Shown: positions 9,248 through 17,190 of the stretch, one piece after another | Position numbering within the stretch: position 1 is the first letter of the stretch | Layout: every line of letters starts with the position of its first letter | Origin: CAYOSU01 sp964406735 | GTDB taxonomy: Bacteria; Bacillota; Clostridia; Christensenellales; CAMQZB01 | DNA length: 64,000 nucleotides | Assembly (NCBI GenBank): GCA_964406735.1 | Contig: CAYOSU010000003.1 | Span: 49,455-113,454, forward strand | Reading direction: 5' to 3' | Notes under the pieces: model-generated | The model's database searches: none | What the model saw: only the letters and a program-made list of their open reading frames with translations | Told to the model about the DNA's origin: nothing | Translations under genes and position numbers: made by a program

Positions 9248-9421
9248 ATGAAAAAATGCGTACTTGACTTAAATAAAACCTGCGATAATTGCGGTAAATG
9301 CAATTATTGCGACTTGGATCCAAATAAGATCTGCGACAATTGCATGAAATGCGTAACTAACGGACAGGATTTTATCTCCGTAAAAATAGACGAAGTGCAG
9401 TCTCAGTCAAGCAACAAGTAA
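9248..9421 (+). CDS. 57-residue cysteine-rich small protein
   Basis: ATG at 9248 follows AGAGAGGTGA at good spacing and a sigma-A-like promoter. The product has eight cysteines: C4, then C12-x2-C15-x2-C18-x2-C21, then C29-x2-C32-x2-C35, with the internally similar blocks NKTCDNCGKC and NKICDNCMKC. The last 20 residues are hydrophilic with no cysteine. The pattern suggests metal binding (zinc or Fe-S), with two related half-sites. I recall similar unannotated proteins in other Clostridia but cannot name a family. It ends 13 bases from the hflX stop and shares a hairpin with it. Confidence 0.8.
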   Translation: MKKCVLDLNKTCDNCGKCNYCDLDPNKICDNCMKCVTNGQDFISVKIDEVQSQSSNK

Positions 9422-9423
9422 TC

Positions 9424-9447
9424 TAAAGCAAATGTTAGTTTGCTTTA
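9424..9447. terminator. Hairpin between convergent genes
   Basis: TAAAGCAAA pairs perfectly with TTTGCTTTA around TGTTAG. It includes the last codons of hflX and lies just after the microprotein stop. The T tract is weak, so it may be a bidirectional 3-prime end stabiliser. Confidence 0.5.
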
Positions 9448-10658
9448 TACTCATTATAGAGCATGCTTTCAGAATAGTCAACACTAATTTTGAGCATTTC
9501 CGATAGATCTCCGAATTCCTCGGAAATAATTTTACCGCGCCGCCTTAGGTCTTCTATCAGGGCGGCTTTTTCATACGGAATTTTTACTGTTATCACGGAT
9601 TCTACGGGGAAAAGCTCCTTGGTTATGTCGTTTTTCAGCTCGTCAAAGCCTATTTTTTCAGTTGCGGACACATTTATTCCGCCAAGAGGAGGAGTAGATA
9701 CCTTGTCGCATTTATTGAATACCTTCAAAATCTTTCCTTTATATTCAAGCTCGTTTAAGATATTTTCAGTAATATCTATCTGCTTTAAGTAGTTTTCATC
9801 TGAAACGTCGCAAACTAAAAGGACTAAATCAGACAAAACGACCTCTTCCAACGTTGCTTTGAATGCGTTTATTAAAAAATGAGGGAGATTTCTTATAAAA
9901 CCTACCGTATCGACTAAAATTACAGTCTTATCTTTTGAAAGTTCCAAAGCTCTTGCCGTTGAGTCGAGCGTTGCAAAAAGCTGATCTTTGACGTAAACGT
10001 CCGAAGAGGTCAATGCATTTAATAGTGTTGACTTGCCTGCATTAGTGTAACCAACGAGCGATACAGTCTTATACTTTTTTGACTGTCTGTTCTTTCTTAA
10101 CTCTTGTCTATGCCTTGAAATCTTTTCTATGTTCTCTTCAAGCTTATCAATACGGCGTCTTATATGTCTTTTATCCGTTTCAAGCTTTGTTTCGCCGGGA
10201 CCTCTCGTTCCGATACCGCCACCGAGTCTTGAAAGCTCGACACCTTTACCTTTAAGAGAATTGTATCTATGCTTTAATTGAGCAAGTTCAACTTCGAGCT
10301 TACCTTCGCTTGTCTTAGCACGCTGTGCGAAGATGTCTAAAATCAATATCGTCCTATCGATAACGCTTTTGCCTAAAATTCTACCGATATTATTAATTTG
10401 CGTAGGGGAAAGCTCTAAGTCAAAAACGGCAAGATCAATGTCGTTCTCTTCCATGTATTCCTTAATTTCAAGGAGCTTACCGCTTCCGATACATATCTTA
10501 GGATCGATTGAAATTCTGTTTTGAATGACAGAGCCGCAAACTTCGCCGCCTGCGGTCTTTACCAACTCCTTTAGCTCTGCCATTGAAATATTAGATTCAT
10601 CGGAATCGTCAAGAGATATTCCGACCAAATAACATTTTTGTATCTGATATTCTGCCAT
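9435..10658 (-). CDS. hflX: Ribosome-associated GTPase HflX
   Basis: 407-residue HflX, a GTPase that binds the 50S subunit and splits stalled ribosomes, notably under stress. An N-terminal subdomain (ending near the GGGIGTRGPGETKLE loop) and a helical region precede the G domain with G1 GYTNAGKST, G3 DTVGF and G4 NKCD. It sits nine bases after the XerS-like stop, probably in the same transcript. The hflX and lexA neighbourhood is typical of Firmicutes. Confidence 0.95.
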   Translation of the reverse strand: MAEYQIQKCYLVGISLDDSDESNISMAELKELVKTAGGEVCGSVIQNRISIDPKICIGSGKLLEIKEYMEENDIDLAVFDLELSPTQINNIGRILGKSVIDRTILILDIFAQRAKTSEGKLEVELAQLKHRYNSLKGKGVELSRLGGGIGTRGPGETKLETDKRHIRRRIDKLEENIEKISRHRQELRKNRQSKKYKTVSLVGYTNAGKSTLLNALTSSDVYVKDQLFATLDSTARALELSKDKTVILVDTVGFIRNLPHFLINAFKATLEEVVLSDLVLLVCDVSDENYLKQIDITENILNELEYKGKILKVFNKCDKVSTPPLGGINVSATEKIGFDELKNDITKELFPVESVITVKIPYEKAALIEDLRRRGKIISEEFGDLSEMLKISVDYSESMLYNEYKAN

Positions 10659-10667
10659 TTCTTATAA

Positions 10668-11738
10668 TTATTCGTCGTCTTCGTCGTTATTATTATTGCG
10701 AAGAATGACTTTCGTCGCCGCATTACGCCTTATGTCGTCAGAAATCGCCGCATAATGGCGTTTAGTCGTGTTTACGTCTTTGTGTCCAAGTACGTCGGCG
10801 ACGACGTAAATATCCTGTGTTTCGCGGTATAAATTAGTGCCGTAGGTGCTCCTTAGCTTATGCGGAGATATTTTCTTCAAGGGAGCTGCAACGGAGCTGT
10901 ATTTTTTTACTATATTTTGGATCGCACGAGTCGAAATACGCTTATTCTGAAGCGATAAGAACAGCGCATCTTCATCTTCGATTCCGTTTTTCTCTACTAT
11001 TTTTTCACGCTCTTCAAGGTAATCTTTCAAAGCTTTTGCTACTTCATCGGAGAAATAAAGTATTACTCGATTGCCGCCCTTACGAGTGATCTTAAAGCCG
11101 TTGACCGAAAAATCAACATCTGATACGTTAAGCCCGACAAGCTCGCTGATACGAATGCCCGTCCCTAAAAATACCGTCAAAATTGCAAGATCGCGCTTTG
11201 AAGTCAATTTATTAAACGCTTTGGCTCTTCCTGAAAGATTTTGTCCGTTTTCAGCTTCGTCTAATATCTTAACCACCTCATCAACCTCAAGACGGATTAT
11301 CTCTTTTTCATGGATCTTAGGCATATTAACTTTTGCAGCAGTGTTTGCAACGATCGTGCCTTTATTGAAATAGTATTTATAAAAAGACCTTAAAGATGCA
11401 AGCTTTCTCGCTTTTCCTCGTTCATGATTTGCAAGGTCTTTATCGTCATGCTCATAAAATGAAACATAGCTCAAGTACCGCTCAATATCGGTAGATGTTA
11501 CTTTTTCAAGCGAAGCGGGGGAGAGCTGTTTGATTTTTATCCCCTTAAACTGCGGCAACTCGTTCACCATATATTCAAAGAAGATCCTCAAGTCATATGC
11601 ATAATTAAGTCTTGTTAAAATAGAGGTGTTTTGCTCGATTCCGGTGAAAAAATCGTAACAAAACAAAGGAAGCTCAATAAGAGCGCTTTTTAGCTTAGCA
11701 TTATTGACTCTGTCACGGTCGTTATAATAATCAGACAT
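10668..11738 (-). CDS. Tyrosine recombinase, XerS-like
   Basis: 356-residue tyrosine recombinase. A SAM-like core-binding N-terminal domain covers about residues 15-130 and the catalytic domain follows. Catalytic residues are visible: Arg in TGIRISELVG (about 195), HKLR (about 292), LGHKD (about 318) and the nucleophile Tyr in KRHYA (about 328). The length and stretches such as LSGRAKAF...SKRDLAIL and PHKLRSTYGTNLY resemble streptococcal XerS, the single recombinase that resolves chromosome dimers at a dif site. It has a fixed housekeeping setting (upstream of hflX) with no phage genes, so chromosome resolution is more likely than prophage integration. It could also be a XerC or XerD paralogue. 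Confidence 0.85.
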   Translation of the reverse strand: MSDYYNDRDRVNNAKLKSALIELPLFCYDFFTGIEQNTSILTRLNYAYDLRIFFEYMVNELPQFKGIKIKQLSPASLEKVTSTDIERYLSYVSFYEHDDKDLANHERGKARKLASLRSFYKYYFNKGTIVANTAAKVNMPKIHEKEIIRLEVDEVVKILDEAENGQNLSGRAKAFNKLTSKRDLAILTVFLGTGIRISELVGLNVSDVDFSVNGFKITRKGGNRVILYFSDEVAKALKDYLEEREKIVEKNGIEDEDALFLSLQNKRISTRAIQNIVKKYSSVAAPLKKISPHKLRSTYGTNLYRETQDIYVVADVLGHKDVNTTKRHYAAISDDIRRNAATKVILRNNNNDEDDE

Positions 11739-11765
11739 TTTGAAATTCCTCCTTGGTATATGAAA

Positions 11766-11794
11766 ATTATAGCATATTTATTCGCAAAAGTAAA
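11766..11794 (-). promoter_or_regulatory. Promoter of xerS-like/hflX with embedded dyad motif
   Basis: On the minus strand TATAAT (11766-11771) is preceded by TGC, an extended -10, and by a weak TTTACT at -35 (11789-11794). The 17-base spacer is mostly TTTTGCGAATAAATAT (11774-11789), one of the recurrent motif copies, which therefore sits where a repressor would block polymerase. Confidence 0.55.
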
Positions 11795-12234
11795 GAGTGA
11801 GTAATGGAATAAATTAATATTTATGCGCAAAATCATCTAATTTCCCTGTTTTTGTGAATAAATAAATATTTAAGGTAAAATTGAGATCGATAAAGGTATT
11901 TTTTAATATAAAATCAATTAAAATTATAGAAAATAAACTTCATATATTCTTTTTATAATGCGTTATTAATTCTCGTAGCCATTTATTTTTAGCGAACGTA
12001 TTCTCATAACGACTTAGGTTTTTCAACGAGCAAAATTAAATCATTCACTTTGTTTGTTTTGTTATAGTCAACTTTCTATAATTAGTAGAAGATTATCAAG
12101 CAATTCATTAAATAGTTATTGCTTAATTGAATTAAGATTTGATTTATTATATTGACTTTTCTTAATACAAGTCCAAATCCATAATAAAACATTTTTTCAA
12201 AAAAAATCGGTTAAAATTGCGCGAAAACGTCTCA

Positions 12235-12246
12235 TTTATGCATAAA
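12235..12246. repeat. Perfect 12-base palindrome TTTATGCATAAA
   Basis: The same exact palindrome occurs at 26584-26595. Nearby TTTTGCGCATAA (12254-12265) is a close variant. The pair is flanked by an imperfect inverted repeat, GCGCGAAAAC (12220) and GTTTTGCGC (12253). Confidence 0.5.
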
Positions 12247-12343
12247 AGCAGTGTTTTGCGCATAATTCTATAGATTGAGAAATTTTGTAAATTCCCCTAT
12301 TTTTCTAAAAAATTTTCAAAAATTTTAATAGAACAACTTTATA

Positions 12344-12372
12344 TTGACACAAAAATCAAAATGATATATAAT
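12344..12372 (+). promoter_or_regulatory. Perfect-consensus sigma-A promoter
   Basis: TTGACA (12344-12349), 17-base spacer, TATAAT (12367-12372). The predicted leader to the ATG at 12461 is about 80 bases and contains CAGTTA...TAACTG, which could form a small stem. Confidence 0.85.
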
Positions 12373-12460
12373 AAAAATACTTGTAAATATCAGTTATTCT
12401 TTAAAGGTTTTACTAACTGCTTATAACAGATAACTTGTTAAAGATTTTTCAAGGTGATTT

Positions 12461-13444
12461 ATGAATAATAACGAAAACAAAAACTTAGACATCGACAGCT
12501 TATTGGACGACGTATTACTCAACGACAGCTCAACACCTACTGAATTCGAAGAAAACAGAATAAAATCTCCGAAAGAAGTAGCTCAAAAAGAGCTTTTTGA
12601 AGGCATGCCTACTACCGTCGATCTCGACGTTATCGACCAAAATCTCGGCATTAAGCCTCGCAAGAAAAAGAGCAAAAAAGAACCCGTCGCACAACAAAAT
12701 CCAAATATCGTTCAGGAAGCTCTCGATCTTAACGCTGCACCGAAAAACTATTATAAAATGGAAGAAACCGAGAGTAAAAACTATAAAAAAATGCTCTCAA
12801 AGCTCATTAAATCATCTGACGTTGTTACGTCCGAGTTTGTTTCTAACGTTGCAGACGAAAGCGGACTTGTTGAAGAGGGCAAAGAAACTGGCACATCCGA
12901 CGATAATTCTGAGCTTAAGTCCTCTATCGTTACTCAAAAAGAACAGCAAGCAACCAATAATACGATCTCAATGCGCAGTTATTCGCCTAAAACTGCTATT
13001 GATGACAGATCTGACTTCGTTTTTATTAATAAGGCATTGTTTGCGACACTTGGCGCTACAACACTTCTTGCGCTTATTGAAACCTTCGTTATGTACTTTG
13101 TAATTAACGCAATAAACCCTATTCACAGAGTTTTCTATTATATTGCTGCACTTATTGCGATAATCCCGCTCGGAGTCGGAATATTTACATATGCACTCAA
13201 CCCAAATAAAGTAGTCAACCGTAAATTCAATTACATATCTTACTTGTTAAATTCATTGATAATTACGGTCGTTCTGGCGGTTCTTTTGATCGTAATCGTA
13301 CTTTTAACGTCCGTTTCGTTGACCGATCCCGTAGATTACGTACCAAAGGTGGTCCTCCCCGCCCTATTCATTCTCGACTATCCCATTAGCATTGGTTTTT
13401 ACGCAATATTTACGAAAACAAAGCTATTTCACGTCGGCGAATAA
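12461..13444 (+). CDS. Hypothetical membrane protein, acidic N-terminus and four C-terminal helices
   Basis: I do not recognise this 327-residue protein. Residues 1-180 are hydrophilic, charged and probably disordered, with DIDSLLDDVLL near the start and a basic patch KPRKKKSKKEP near residue 65. Four hydrophobic segments follow at about 188-212, 220-245, 258-286 and 295-318, with only short loops. The N-terminus is probably cytoplasmic because it lacks a signal peptide. It is monocistronic, with its own consensus promoter and terminator, so it should be well expressed. GGTGAT lies upstream of the ATG. The architecture would suit a membrane anchor with a flexible docking tail, but that is speculation. 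Confidence 0.85.
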   Translation: MNNNENKNLDIDSLLDDVLLNDSSTPTEFEENRIKSPKEVAQKELFEGMPTTVDLDVIDQNLGIKPRKKKSKKEPVAQQNPNIVQEALDLNAAPKNYYKMEETESKNYKKMLSKLIKSSDVVTSEFVSNVADESGLVEEGKETGTSDDNSELKSSIVTQKEQQATNNTISMRSYSPKTAIDDRSDFVFINKALFATLGATTLLALIETFVMYFVINAINPIHRVFYYIAALIAIIPLGVGIFTYALNPNKVVNRKFNYISYLLNSLIITVVLAVLLIVIVLLTSVSLTDPVDYVPKVVLPALFILDYPISIGFYAIFTKTKLFHVGE

Positions 13445-13466
13445 TATTTTTCTTTTTATCAACACA

Positions 13467-13496
13467 AAAAGCGTTTGAGAAGTCTCAAACGCTTTT
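13467..13496. terminator. Strong rho-independent terminator
   Basis: AAAAGCGTTTGAGA pairs with TCTCAAACGCTTTT, giving a very strong stem with T tract. It ends the membrane protein gene and, on the other strand, could also stop rnhA readthrough. Confidence 0.9.
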
Positions 13497-13589
13497 ATTT
13501 TAGGCCTATTCAGTCTATTCAACTATTTGCTCGTTTTGTTAATTATTACCAAAATTCGGTCAATTTTAGCTTGAAAAGTCAGCGATTTA

Positions 13590-14084
13590 TTATATCTCGT
13601 CGGATTCTTTTGAAACTACTACTGGCGTTGTCGGAAGACCGTAGACTTCAATAAGCTTTTTTATCTCGGTCGTTGCAAGCTTGTCGCAAAGGTTATTATA
13701 TTCATTATCTGCATGTCCTTTAACCTTGACGAAATTGCATTTATGATCCGACATCTCCATCAAAAGCAACTTCCATAGGTCTGTATTTTTTACAGGGTCT
13801 TTGCTTGCATTCTTCCAGTTATTTTTTTGCCAATTTTCAAGCCATCCTTGATTTATTGCATTGACTACGTAAGCAGAGTCAGAGTATACCGTTACTTCAC
13901 ATGCCGTTTTTAAGGCCCTTAAACCCTGAATTACAGCAAATATCTCCATCCTGTTATTAGTAGTCGAATTGACTCCTCCGGAGATCTGCTTCTGATTTTT
14001 GCCGTAAATGAGTACACAACCCCAGCCGCCCGGACCGGGATTATAACTACATGCACCGTCGGTATATAGATCAACATGTTTCAT
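13590..14084 (-). CDS. rnhA: Ribonuclease HI
   Basis: 164-residue type 1 RNase H that degrades the RNA strand of RNA-DNA hybrids and helps remove primers and R-loops. The catalytic set is visible: Asp in YTDGACSYNPGPGGWG, Glu in NRMEIFAVIQGL, Asp in VYSDSAYVVNAI, and the KGHADNEYNNLCDKLA segment holding the His loop and last Asp. The length matches E. coli RnhA with a short extra tail. It stands alone, transcribed away from the adjacent tRNA gene. Confidence 0.96.
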   Translation of the reverse strand: MKHVDLYTDGACSYNPGPGGWGCVLIYGKNQKQISGGVNSTTNNRMEIFAVIQGLRALKTACEVTVYSDSAYVVNAINQGWLENWQKNNWKNASKDPVKNTDLWKLLLMEMSDHKCNFVKVKGHADNEYNNLCDKLATTEIKKLIEVYGLPTTPVVVSKESDEI

Positions 14085-14181
14085 TTTTATAAGTCCTTTT
14101 ATCTATAATACTTTATCTTTGATTTTAAGCAAATAAAATCTTAAAAATCGTAATAAAAACGAGATTTTGAGCCAAAATTAT

Positions 14182-14210
14182 TTGACTATATCGCTCATTT
14201 TTTCTATAAT
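14182..14210 (+). promoter_or_regulatory. Sigma-A promoter of tRNA-Trp
   Basis: TTGACT (14182-14187), 17-base spacer, TATAAT (14205-14210), 18 bases before the mature tRNA 5-prime end. Confidence 0.85.
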
Positions 14211-14228
14211 AATAGAGCTTGAATATTT

Positions 14229-14303
14229 AGGGGAGTGGCTCAACGGTAGAGTAGCGGTCTCCAAAACCGTAGGTTGCGTGTTCGAATCGCGTCTCCCCTG
14301 CCA
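14229..14303 (+). tRNA. tRNA-Trp (anticodon CCA)
   Basis: 75 bases with encoded CCA. The acceptor AGGGGAG pairs with CTCCCCT (14293-14299), G is the discriminator, the D stem is GCTC/GAGT, the anticodon loop CTCCAAA gives CCA, and the T arm contains TTCGAAT. It is a solitary tRNA gene with its own promoter and terminator. I see no insertion signs at its 3-prime end. Confidence 0.96.
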
Positions 14304-14331
14304 AAGCAGCGTCGTATATCGGCGCTGCTTT
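14303..14331 (+). terminator. Terminator of tRNA-Trp
   Basis: AAAGCAGCG (starting at the last A of CCA) pairs with CGCTGCTTT around an 11-base loop, followed by further T residues. Confidence 0.8.
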
Positions 14332-14349
14332 TTATTGCTTTTTATAAGA

Positions 14350-14373
14350 AATGGGAGGAAATTTCCTCCCATT
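14350..14373 (-). terminator. Terminator of rny
   Basis: AATGGGAGGA pairs perfectly with TCCTCCCATT around AATT just after the rny stop. The minus-strand continuation TTCTTATAAAA is only moderately U-rich. Confidence 0.7.
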
Positions 14374-14383
14374 ATTCTTACTT

Positions 14384-15991
14384 TTACTTTGCGATCTCGG
14401 TGCTTCTGAATTCTCTTATGCAGTTGACCTTGATCTGTCCCGGATATTCGAGCTCTTCCTCTATCTTCTTTGCAATATCCTTTGCGAGCAAGACGGTCGT
14501 TTCGTCGTTAACGTTTTCGGGCTTGACCATTACTCTTATCTCTCTTCCTGCGGAAATAGCGAATGATTTTTCTACACCCTTGAAACCGTTAGCGATCTCT
14601 TCGAGTTTTTCAAGACGTTTGACGTAATTATCAAGCGTTTCGCGTCTCGCACCCGGTCTTGCACCCGAAATTCCGTCTGCAGCCTGTACTAAAACAGCCT
14701 CTAACGATTCAGGTTCAACGTCGCCGTGGTGTGCCATAATAGCGTTTACCACGAGCTTGCTCTCTTTATATTTCTTCGCAAGGTCTGCGCCTATTTGAAT
14801 GTGCGTTCCTTCCATCTCGTAATCGACTGCTTTACCGATATCGTGAAGAAGTCCTGCACGCTTAGCGAGCGTAACGTCACAACCAAGTTCTCCTGCCATA
14901 ACGCCTGCTAAATATGATACTTCAAGAGAGTGCTTTAAGACGTTCTGTCCGTAGCTCGTTCTAAATTTGAGCTTACCCAAAAGCTTTACAAGCTCGGGGT
15001 GTATTCCGAATACGCCTGCATCAAATACAGCGTTTTCGCCTGCTTCTTTAATTGACTGCTCGACCTCTTTCTTGACCTTAGCAACGACTTCCTCGATACG
15101 AGCGGGATGTATCCTTCCGTCCGAAATAAGCCTTTCAAGCGATTGACGTGCAATTTCACGTCTTACGGGGTCAAAACCCGACAAAATAACGACTTCGGGC
15201 GTATCGTCGATAACTAAGTCAATTCCGGTTGCATTCTCTAATGCGCGGATATTTCTGCCCTCTCTACCGATTATCCTACCTTTGAGTTCATCACTTGGAA
15301 GCGGAACTGCGGATACTGTTATATCGGAAGAATGGTCGGTAGCACACTTTTGAATTGCAAGAGTAACAATGTTCTTGGCTTTTTTATCTGCTTCGTCCTT
15401 TGCCTCTCTTTCAATATCTCTTACGTACTTGACGGCATCCTTTCTTGCGGCTTCCTCGATCTCTTTGATAAGGAGCTGTTTTGCCTCTTCTTTAGGCATT
15501 CCTGCGACCTTTTCAAGCTCTTCGACTATTCTGTCATGAGCGGTATCGAGTTTAGCACGGAGCTTGTCGGCCTCCTCGTGCTTTGCTTGAAGAGCTTTCT
15601 TTTCGTCATTCAAAGCATCTTGTTTTGCGTCGAGAGCAGCTTCCTTTTTCTCAAGAGATTCTTCTCTTTGAGTAAGTCTCTGTTCGTTCTTTTGGATCTC
15701 CTGTCTTCTAAGCTTGGATTCGTGCTCGAATTCGTTGCGCAGTTTAAGATCCTCTTCTTTTGCTTCTAAAATAGCTTCTTTTTTGAGGTTTTTAGCTTCA
15801 ACCGTAGCTTCACTTATAATTCTTTCAGCTTCGCTTTGGGCTTTATTAACATTCTTTTTTGCAATGTGCTGTTCGATTGCATAATGTATTCCAAAACCGA
15901 TTGCGATAAGAGCAATCGCCGAAACGAGGTAAATAATTATAGTAACAACGGAGCCTAAACCTTGAAGCATGCCTGATTCCAAAATAAGCAT
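14384..15991 (-). CDS. rny: Ribonuclease Y
   Basis: 535-residue RNase Y, the membrane-anchored endoribonuclease that begins mRNA decay in Firmicutes. It has an N-terminal membrane helix (about residues 10-32), a long charged coiled coil (about 38-210), a KH domain with GRIIGREGRNIRALE, and an HD domain with KHSLEVSYLAG and LLHDIGKAVD supplying the metal-binding His and Asp. Its own promoter lies at 16070-16098 and a terminator follows. Its place next to recA-cinA matches Bacillus. Confidence 0.97.
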   Translation of the reverse strand: MLILESGMLQGLGSVVTIIIYLVSAIALIAIGFGIHYAIEQHIAKKNVNKAQSEAERIISEATVEAKNLKKEAILEAKEEDLKLRNEFEHESKLRRQEIQKNEQRLTQREESLEKKEAALDAKQDALNDEKKALQAKHEEADKLRAKLDTAHDRIVEELEKVAGMPKEEAKQLLIKEIEEAARKDAVKYVRDIEREAKDEADKKAKNIVTLAIQKCATDHSSDITVSAVPLPSDELKGRIIGREGRNIRALENATGIDLVIDDTPEVVILSGFDPVRREIARQSLERLISDGRIHPARIEEVVAKVKKEVEQSIKEAGENAVFDAGVFGIHPELVKLLGKLKFRTSYGQNVLKHSLEVSYLAGVMAGELGCDVTLAKRAGLLHDIGKAVDYEMEGTHIQIGADLAKKYKESKLVVNAIMAHHGDVEPESLEAVLVQAADGISGARPGARRETLDNYVKRLEKLEEIANGFKGVEKSFAISAGREIRVMVKPENVNDETTVLLAKDIAKKIEEELEYPGQIKVNCIREFRSTEIAK

Positions 15992-16069
15992 ACTGTTCTA
16001 AGTCCTCCAGATAGTTTAATTATGAATAAAATCATCGGACAAAATCCGCCAATATACATAACTAATATA

Positions 16070-16098
16070 AGTTTAAGCTATTTTCTCTGTCTTGTCAA
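16070..16098 (-). promoter_or_regulatory. Sigma-A promoter of rny
   Basis: On the minus strand TTGACA (16093-16098), 17-base spacer, TAAACT (16070-16075). The leader of about 70 bases contains a small CGGAT...TCCG stem and GGAGG before the ATG. Confidence 0.75.
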
Positions 16099-16113
16099 AT
16101 AAATAGAATAAAA

Positions 16114-16141
16114 AGTACCGTCAAATAGCCTTGACGGTACT
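16114..16141 (-). terminator. Terminator of the cinA-recA unit
   Basis: AGTACCGTCAA pairs with TTGACGGTACT around a six-base loop. The minus-strand product ends in TTTTTATTC. It separates recA from the rny promoter. Confidence 0.88.
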
Positions 16142-16172
16142 CAATTTTTTTCTTATTGCGTCGAAATCGATA

Positions 16173-17162
16173 TTATTTATTGAAAAGAACTGCTCTCATC
16201 TTTGCATCGACTTCATTATAAAGCTCTTTGTTGGATTTAAGAAGCTGGCGCATAGTCTCTCTGCCCTGACCGAGCCTCTCACCGTTATAAGAGAACCAAG
16301 AACCACTCTTTTCGATTACACCTGCTTCTACAGCCATATCAAGTAAGCAACTTTCCGCAGAGATACCTTCACCATAGATGATGTCAAACTCTGCTGTCTT
16401 GAACGGAGGTGCAACTTTGTTCTTGACTATCTTGCACTTAGTCCTGTTTCCGTTGATATCAGAACCGTCTTTTATTGCCTCGCCCTTTCTTATATCCATT
16501 CTGACGCTTGCATAGAATTTCAACGCCTTGCCGCCGGGGGTAGTTTCGGGATTTCCGTAAATAACGCCTACTTTTTCACGAAGCTGATTGATAAAGATAA
16601 CGCAAGTTTTGCTCTTATTGGTGATACCTGCAAGTTTTCTGAGCGCCTGAGACATCAAACGAGCTTGAAGTCCGACGTGAGTATCTCCCATATCACCCTC
16701 GATCTCAGCTTTCGGAGTCAACGCAGCAACGGAGTCAACGACTATGACGTCAAGTGCCGAGCTTCTTACCAATGCGTCGCAGATCTCAAGACCTTGTTCA
16801 CCGGTATCAGGCTGTGCAACGTATAATTCTTCAAGGTCTACACCGAGATTTTTCGCATATACGGGATCTAACGCATGTTCTGCGTCGATGAATGCGCATG
16901 CTCCACCGCTCTTTTGTGCTTCAGCAATGATATGTAGCGCAACTGTCGTTTTACCTGAAGATTCAGGTCCGTAGATCTCTATAATTCTTCCTCTCGGAAC
17001 ACCGCCTACGCCGAGCGCTTTGTCGATAGCAAGACAGCCCGTGGAAATCGTCTCGATCTCCATATCAGCGTTGTCTCCAAGCTTCATGATAGAGCCTTTT
17101 CCGTATTGTTTCTCGATCGAAAGAAGTATCGCGTCTAACTGTTTTTTCTTGTTTTCATCCAT
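16173..17162 (-). CDS. recA: Recombinase RecA
   Basis: 329-residue RecA, which forms filaments on single-stranded DNA for strand exchange and activates LexA cleavage. Walker A is GPESSGKTT near residue 65, and loop L2 with the GGKALKFYASVRMDIR region is present. The protein ends at MRAVLFNK, so the acidic C-terminal tail found in many RecA proteins is missing. AGGAG precedes the ATG. It follows cinA by 28 bases in the usual cinA-recA arrangement; no GAAC-type SOS box is seen before it, so it is probably transcribed from an upstream operon promoter. Confidence 0.97.
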   Translation of the reverse strand: MDENKKKQLDAILLSIEKQYGKGSIMKLGDNADMEIETISTGCLAIDKALGVGGVPRGRIIEIYGPESSGKTTVALHIIAEAQKSGGACAFIDAEHALDPVYAKNLGVDLEELYVAQPDTGEQGLEICDALVRSSALDVIVVDSVAALTPKAEIEGDMGDTHVGLQARLMSQALRKLAGITNKSKTCVIFINQLREKVGVIYGNPETTPGGKALKFYASVRMDIRKGEAIKDGSDINGNRTKCKIVKNKVAPPFKTAEFDIIYGEGISAESCLLDMAVEAGVIEKSGSWFSYNGERLGQGRETMRQLLKSNKELYNEVDAKMRAVLFNK

Positions 17163-17190
17163 AATATATTTCTCCTATTATTTTTCAAGA

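Larger units (their letters stand above)
11739..12460. other. 722-base AT-rich intergenic region
   Basis: No convincing gene is present in this gap between the divergent xerS-like gene and the membrane protein gene. It holds the xerS-like promoter, several copies of a dyad motif (11774-11789, 11817-11832, 11850-11865, 12235-12246, 12254-12269), a weak dif-like stretch at 12071-12098 and a perfect-consensus promoter at its right end. Long A and T runs dominate the remainder. A small RNA could lie here but I see no supporting promoter-terminator pair. Confidence 0.6.

Noticed and set aside
11774..11832. DnaA boxes (TTATNCACA) in the AT-rich gap
   Set aside because: The best matches are TTATTCGCA and TTATGCGCA, each with at least one key change, and no dnaA or dnaN genes are nearby.
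14229..14303. Integration site at tRNA-Trp
   Set aside because: No repeat of the tRNA 3-prime end or integrase is seen close by; the flanking genes are housekeeping.
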